A stretch of DNA of 37,728 nt from Sedimentisphaerales bacterium (GTDB taxonomy: Bacteria; Planctomycetota; Phycisphaerae; Sedimentisphaerales; Anaerobacaceae), in NCBI GenBank assembly GCA_016931715.1, contig JAFGEF010000101.1, positions 1 to 37,728 of the forward strand, given 5' to 3'. Below, piece by piece: positions 34,401-37,728 of the stretch (position 1 is the first letter of the stretch; each line of letters opens with the position of its first letter). The position numbers were made by a program, and so were the translations under genes. The notes under the pieces were generated by a model. That model was not told the origin of the DNA. It saw only the letters and a program-made list of their open reading frames with translations, and searched no databases.

Positions 34401-34895
34401 TCAGTGCTTAGACAAAAAGCTCTCGATATCCTCTATAAATTTCAAGGTACCTTTCTCTATCTGCTTTGTTAAAACATCTAACTCGCTAAAATCCGGATTC
34501 TCGACTAAAATATACTCTATTATGGAATCAACACCTTTTATATCCGGCACAATGTGGTATTTATTCCAGCCGCTTTCCTTAAATAACTTCCAGTATTTCG
34601 ATTGAACCTGTTTATTATATCCTGCTAACCAGACTTCAAATCGAAATGTATTATATGAAAAAACTATCGCGATTCTCAATTTCCGATTTTTTAATGACTC
34701 CGGAATAAATGAAAAATAAGTCATATCCATATATCCCTGATAAATGCTGCCGGAAACAAAATAATTCGGATATTTACTATTAAAATGCGTTCTCAAAGAC
34801 ATGATATATTCCATCAATCCCTGATAAGCTTTTTGTACAGCGCCCTGCTTAAGCTGCTTTTTGTATTCATTTATATATTCATTAAATGATTCCAT
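34401..34895 (-). CDS. DUF7000-family protein
   Basis: The 164-residue soluble protein resembles DUF7000, known mainly from Bacillota and Bacteroidota: NEYKKQLKQGAVQKAYQGLMEYIMSLR, then the motif SGSIYQGYMDMTYFSFIPE, and RFEVWLAGYNKQVQSKYWKLF. Its function is unknown. It is Lys- and Tyr-rich and its gene is more AT-rich than the LPS genes. That could mean transfer from a low-GC host but is weak evidence. An AAAGGAA ribosome site lies about 8 nt before the ATG at 34895. A palindrome lies upstream at 34959-34977. Confidence 0.75.
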   Translation of the reverse strand: MESFNEYINEYKKQLKQGAVQKAYQGLMEYIMSLRTHFNSKYPNYFVSGSIYQGYMDMTYFSFIPESLKNRKLRIAIVFSYNTFRFEVWLAGYNKQVQSKYWKLFKESGWNKYHIVPDIKGVDSIIEYILVENPDFSELDVLTKQIEKGTLKFIEDIESFLSKH

Positions 34896-34958
34896 ATTGA
34901 ATTCCTTTATTTTTTTAATAGTAATAGTATAATATGGACATTGCAGCTGCTAAAATAG

Positions 34959-34977
34959 CTCAAATGCCACATTTGAG
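34959..34977. promoter_or_regulatory. Perfect 8-bp palindrome upstream of the DUF7000 gene
   Basis: CTCAAATG-CCA-CATTTGAG lies 63 bp before the DUF7000 start and about 200 bp before the nitroreductase start. It is operator-like; in a 280-bp divergent gap it could serve either gene. It could also be a small hairpin of no regulatory meaning. Confidence 0.4.
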
Positions 34978-35175
34978 ATTACCACAGTCTGTTTGATACG
35001 TTTAATGATAGCATATTTATATAAACATAGTATGATAGTCAATATTAATTTGAAAATAACATGAAAATAACAAAAGCCGGCATAAGTTATTGAAGAAGGT
35101 TTTGAACTGAGGTAAAATAGCGAACCTGTAGTGAAAATACTAAAAAAACAATATTGAATAATCAGGAGAAATATT

Positions 35176-35829
35176 ATGAAAACTAAAATCGTTGCTGTAA
35201 CTTGTTCTGCATTTATTGCCTTACTTGCCTGTTCTGCTCTGATTTATGCACAGGAACTCAAGCCCATCAAGCTGCCGGAAGTCCAGAAAGACGGCGGCAA
35301 GACGCTTATGCAGGCATTAAGCCTGAGAAAAACAACGCGCGAATTCAGCAGTGAAAAAATTCCAATGCAGGTTTTATCAAACATGCTCTGGGCTGCATGG
35401 GGGATAAATCGTCCGGAGACCGGCGGACGCACAGCTCCATCAGCCATCAACTGGCAGGAAATTAAAATTTATGTCGCAATGCAGGAAGGACTTTTTATTT
35501 TCGATGCCAAAGCACACGTATTGAATCCTGTGTTGGCACAAGATATTCGGGCTGCGACCGGTTTACAGGATTTTGTTAAAGATGTCCCTGTCAATCTTAT
35601 ATATGTTGCTGATTTTTCCAATATAACTGCATCAGAGCAGGACAAGGTTTTTTATTCCGCCGCAGATACGGGTTTTATCTCACAGAATGTATATTTATAT
35701 TGTGCTTCAGAGGGATTAGTTACTGGAGTGAGAAATTTAGTTGATAAACCTGCGCTTGCAAAGACAATGAATTTGAAACCAGAGCAGAGAGTTATCTTAA
35801 CTCAATCGGTCGGCTATCCGAAAAAGTAA
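35176..35829 (+). CDS. Exported SagB/nitroreductase-like protein
   Basis: The 217-residue protein begins with a signal peptide (residues 1-~25, ending around IYAQE). It then has the nitroreductase-fold pattern LMQALSLRKTTREFSSEKIPMQVLSNMLWAAWGINR, typical of the SagB/ThcOx flavin enzyme group. GRTAPSAINWQEIKIYVAMQEGLFIFD follows, with a C-terminal VGYPK. These enzymes use FMN and reduce or oxidise small molecules or peptides. An exported version must obtain its flavin outside the cytoplasm or be exported folded. It has no peptide-maturation genes nearby. AGGAG precedes the ATG at 35176. Confidence 0.82.
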   Translation: MKTKIVAVTCSAFIALLACSALIYAQELKPIKLPEVQKDGGKTLMQALSLRKTTREFSSEKIPMQVLSNMLWAAWGINRPETGGRTAPSAINWQEIKIYVAMQEGLFIFDAKAHVLNPVLAQDIRAATGLQDFVKDVPVNLIYVADFSNITASEQDKVFYSAADTGFISQNVYLYCASEGLVTGVRNLVDKPALAKTMNLKPEQRVILTQSVGYPKK

Positions 35830-35888
35830 TAATTGACCTGCAAAGAGTTTATTGCTACTTTATTGCTTCTTTAATAATAGGTACGAAT

Positions 35889-36785
35889 ATGGAATTAACC
35901 TTGCTAATGAAATTGAGAATCGCTGCGGCGGCTGTCGTGGGTGTAGTTTTAATCGGGATTGTGGCCTGGCCGTCACAGTCACCGCCGGATCCATTTGGCT
36001 CTCTGGTCTTTAAGGAAATTGGAGCCAGCGGCGCTGTCACTCTATTAATTATGGCATTTCTTGCCGGCTTGATTTCTTATTTTGCCGCCTGGCCCTATGG
36101 CCGGGAAATCGGCATTTTATCTGTTCCGTTCGGATTGTGCATCTGGGCGATACGAGCAGGCAGCACAGGAGGTTTGATGCAGCTCAATCCGACCGCAGCG
36201 CAGCGAAGTGACGTTCTTGCAGCCCTTAGATGGGAGCCTTTGTTTTGGCTGCTCGTTTTAGCCTGCGGCTTTGCGGGCGTTATATTGGGACAAAGAATTA
36301 CAGCTCGTCTTCAAAAACAAAAAAATATCGAAAAAGTTGATTACACACCCGTAAAATTAATTTACATGATAATATCCGCTTTATTATCGGGTGTTATTGT
36401 AATATTTTGCATCAGGCTGTTCGCTCGCGATGTAGCCATCCTCGACAGCAGACTCGAATATGTTCCGGCTCAGCCTGCTTTGGGACAGATTATTTTCGCT
36501 GTTTTACTGTCATTCGGTATTGCCGCTTTTGCCATAAAAATGCTTTTTAACGTTAGCTATATTTGGCCGATAATTTCCTGCGCATTCATAACTGCTTATA
36601 CAGCAAGCTCTTATGCAAATTCAAATATTCTGGCTCATTTTGTCCAGAGTTATCCTGCATTATTCTTTCCCAATTCCGTCATATCGATATTACCTGTTCA
36701 GATGGTAACATTTGGAACAATCGGCTCGATAGCCGGTTACTGGATGGCTGTTCGATATAGTTATTGGCGAAAACATGAAATGTAA
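35889..36785 (+). CDS. Polytopic inner-membrane protein of unknown function
   Basis: The 298-residue protein has about seven hydrophobic segments, starting with LRIAAAAVVGVVLIGIVAW. Others lie near ~50, ~75, ~120, ~165, ~210, ~240 and ~275 (VTFGTIGSIAGYWMAVRYSYW). No catalytic motif is evident. It resembles conserved hypothetical membrane proteins of planctomycetes, but I do not know a name. It follows the nitroreductase gene after 59 bp, so the two may be co-transcribed. The transcript probably ends at the terminator at 36882-36905. Confidence 0.65.
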   Translation: MELTLLMKLRIAAAAVVGVVLIGIVAWPSQSPPDPFGSLVFKEIGASGAVTLLIMAFLAGLISYFAAWPYGREIGILSVPFGLCIWAIRAGSTGGLMQLNPTAAQRSDVLAALRWEPLFWLLVLACGFAGVILGQRITARLQKQKNIEKVDYTPVKLIYMIISALLSGVIVIFCIRLFARDVAILDSRLEYVPAQPALGQIIFAVLLSFGIAAFAIKMLFNVSYIWPIISCAFITAYTASSYANSNILAHFVQSYPALFFPNSVISILPVQMVTFGTIGSIAGYWMAVRYSYWRKHEM

Positions 36786-36881
36786 TCCTCAAATCAGCCC
36801 ACTCAGAAAAATTTAGAACATCTTTTTTCACCTCTTCGTATTTATGTAAACTGTTTCAAGATAACAAATTAGATAAAAATG

Positions 36882-36905
36882 GTCTCATAAATGAGACTTT
36901 TTATT
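36882..36905 (+). terminator. Rho-independent terminator
   Basis: GTCTCA-TAAA-TGAGAC forms a 6-bp stem with a tetraloop, followed by TTTTTTATT. It lies about 95 bp after the stop of the membrane protein gene and before csrA. Confidence 0.75.
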
Positions 36906-37027
36906 CTAACAAAATTAAAATTCGTTGTTTTCGACCTTTAAATTAGCCGAAATATAGTAATGTTATAAGATTAAGCGTCATGCTTATTCGACTATTTCAG
37001 GGAAAAAAGAAGTGTATTAGAAGTAAA

Positions 37028-37087
37028 GGATGAATATTAAGCCGGAGTTTAGTGAATAATGGAAATTAAATTAACCGGCAAAAGGAG
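37028..37087 (+). promoter_or_regulatory. GGA-rich leader of csrA with the Shine-Dalgarno
   Basis: Four GGA triplets occur at 37028-37030, 37044-37046, 37061-37063 and 37084-37086. The last is inside the Shine-Dalgarno AAAGGAG (37081-37087), 6 nt before the ATG. A GCCGG/CCGGC stem would place one GGA in a loop. CsrA proteins bind A(N)GGA sites in hairpin loops, so this layout fits autorepression; that is an inference. Confidence 0.5.
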
Positions 37088-37093
37088 TTAACA

Positions 37094-37339
37094 ATGTTGG
37101 TTTTAAGCAGGCAAAGAGATGAATCTATTATGATCGGCGATAACGTCGAAATCATTATCGTCGATGTACGTGGTGACAAAGTTCGCCTCGGTATCACTGC
37201 TCCAAAGGATATTCCCGTTCACCGCAGAGAGATATACGATGCGATTAAACGAGAAAAAGGTCAGGTTACAGAATCTACCGACCAGCAGACAAAAGATAAG
37301 AAGTCGGAATCCACAGAAGAACCGAAAAAATCTCAATAA
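37094..37339 (+). CDS. csrA: Carbon storage regulator
   Basis: CsrA is a dimeric RNA-binding protein that represses or activates translation by binding GGA motifs near ribosome sites. The first ~55 residues match the family: MLVLSRQRDESIMIGDNVEIIIVDVRGDKVRLGITAPKDIPVHRREIYDAI. The key residues Leu4 and Arg44 (in VHRREIY) are kept. The tail is longer than in E. coli CsrA (61 residues): 20-25 polar residues rich in Lys, Ser, Thr and Glu (to 81). The Shine-Dalgarno AAAGGAG at 37081 is strong. It is a single gene; a tRNA gene follows after 306 bp. Confidence 0.95.
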   Translation: MLVLSRQRDESIMIGDNVEIIIVDVRGDKVRLGITAPKDIPVHRREIYDAIKREKGQVTESTDQQTKDKKSESTEEPKKSQ

Positions 37340-37645
37340 TACTCTATCCAAACTGAATATCCTGCTTTCACATTCCTTCCAATCTCCCATTCTCTTTATT
37401 TTTCATCATTTCCCTCTATTAACGCAATTGTACAATACATCCACAAAATCAGTCAGTTTGATTTATGATGGTAAGTTATGTTCATGTCATGCTATTCCTG
37501 CCAGGAATATGGTTCAGCCAGGAACTCAAAAAGCCATATCAAATAATAATTTCATTTTACGATTGGGTGAAATATGCGTCTTGAAGCATAAATTGATGTT
37601 GACAAAGGCTTTATTGCCTTTACAATACCATTTCGTTAGGTTTTG
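37340..37645 (+). other. 306-bp intergenic region after csrA, with a 15-bp palindrome and the tRNA-Leu promoter
   Basis: No gene is supported here. The region is AT-rich. ATTCCTG-C-CAGGAAT at 37494-37508 is a perfect 15-bp dyad that could be an operator. The last ~50 bp hold the tRNA-Leu promoter. A long frame from 37164 through this region overlaps both csrA and the tRNA and is not a gene. Confidence 0.5.
37599..37626 (+). promoter_or_regulatory. tRNA-Leu promoter, near-consensus sigma-70 type
   Basis: A perfect -35 TTGACA (37599-37604), a 16-nt spacer and -10 TACAAT (37621-37626) lie 19 nt before the mature tRNA 5' end. The spacer is itself an inverted repeat (AAGGC-TTTATT-GCCTT; AAAGGC/GCCTTT if extended), which could be an operator. 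Confidence 0.85.
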
Positions 37646-37728
37646 GCCGAAGTGGCGGAACTGGCAGACGCGCAGGATTCAAAATCCTGTCCTGGCAACA
37701 GGGTGAGGGTTCAATTCCCTCCTTCGGC
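37646..37728 (+). tRNA. tRNA-Leu (anticodon CAA, reads UUG)
   Basis: The 83-nt cloverleaf has acceptor stem GCCGAAG/CTTCGGC and D-arm AGTGGCGGAACTGGCAGACGC. The anticodon stem-loop is CAGGA-TTCAAAA-TCCTG with anticodon CAA at 37680-37682. A long type-II variable arm (TCCTGGCAACAGGG) and T-arm GAGGGTTCAATTCCCTC follow. The window ends exactly at the discriminator-side end of the acceptor, so whether CCA is encoded cannot be seen. Confidence 0.96.

Larger units (their letters stand above)
36786..37093 (+). other. 308-bp intergenic region: terminator and csrA leader
   Basis: No gene is visible here. The first ~120 bp hold the terminator of the upstream membrane protein. The last ~70 bp form a GGA-rich leader of csrA with an inverted repeat GCCGG (37041-37045) / CCGGC (37075-37079). 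A further small hairpin TAAGC-GTCAT-GCTTA lies near 36972. A nine-codon frame (MNIKPEFSE) begins at 37031 but has no support as a gene. Confidence 0.55.

Noticed and set aside
37164..37706. Open frame of 180 codons on the plus strand covering csrA's end, the gap and most of the tRNA
   Set aside because: It overlaps csrA in another frame and runs through the tRNA-Leu gene and its promoter; no ribosome site and no recognisable domain.
1..37728. CRISPR array, insertion sequence or prophage
   Set aside because: I saw no regular spaced repeats, transposase or integrase motifs, or phage structural genes on either strand.

Overview
The window looks like a chromosomal segment from a planctomycete of the class Phycisphaerae, probably near Sedimentisphaerales. 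This is inferred from family content and not from a database search. The DNA is moderately AT-rich. Markers include a giant carboxypeptidase-regulatory-domain protein with a redoxin tail, an 80-residue planctomycete-type small protein, a Tat-exported beta-propeller glycosidase-like protein, CsrA, and a complete heptose-containing LPS core locus. No CRISPR array, transposase, integrase or prophage is visible. TGA is an ordinary stop codon here.

Region 1 (1-6578) holds mixed single genes: a repeat protein cut by the left edge, a CDP-alcohol phosphatidyltransferase, a secreted GH43/GH32-like propeller protein, a CPBP intramembrane protease broken by an in-frame TGA, and a small exported unknown.

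Region 2 (6842-18132, plus strand) is a tight ten-gene unit for lipid A and LPS inner core. Its order is lpxK, hldE, gmhA, a membrane-anchored gmhB-like gene, waaF, a second GT9-like protein with a novel N-terminal domain, a B12-binding-type radical SAM protein, an RfaP/InaA-type kinase, a WaaG-like GT4 and plsY. GmhA, HldE and GmhB make ADP-heptose, the glycosyltransferases use it, LpxK and the kinase add phosphates, and PlsY feeds phospholipid synthesis. No HldD epimerase or Kdo enzyme is present. The radical SAM protein and the GT9-like protein have no textbook role and are the best candidates for undescribed chemistry.

Region 3 (18190-27706, minus strand) runs from a hybrid histidine kinase through rpmB (with a clear terminator), gatC, gatA, an exported esterase, gatB, a cupin and an orphan nucleotidyltransferase to a small conserved protein. 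The esterase separates gatB from gatCA. Three small palindromes, two of them REP-like, sit between gatB and the cupin.

Region 4 (27860-34283) has a TorF-like porin, then a carbamoyltransferase / SxtJ / DUF5989 cassette. This cassette meets, tail to tail, a membrane-anchored SGNH-TPR protein encoded with an rRNA pseudouridine synthase. The set looks like an exported-glycan or secondary-metabolite carbamoylation module.

Region 5 (34401-37728) carries a DUF7000 protein, an exported nitroreductase-like protein, a polytopic membrane protein with a terminator, csrA with a GGA-rich leader, and a tRNA-Leu(CAA) with a near-consensus promoter that ends at the right edge.
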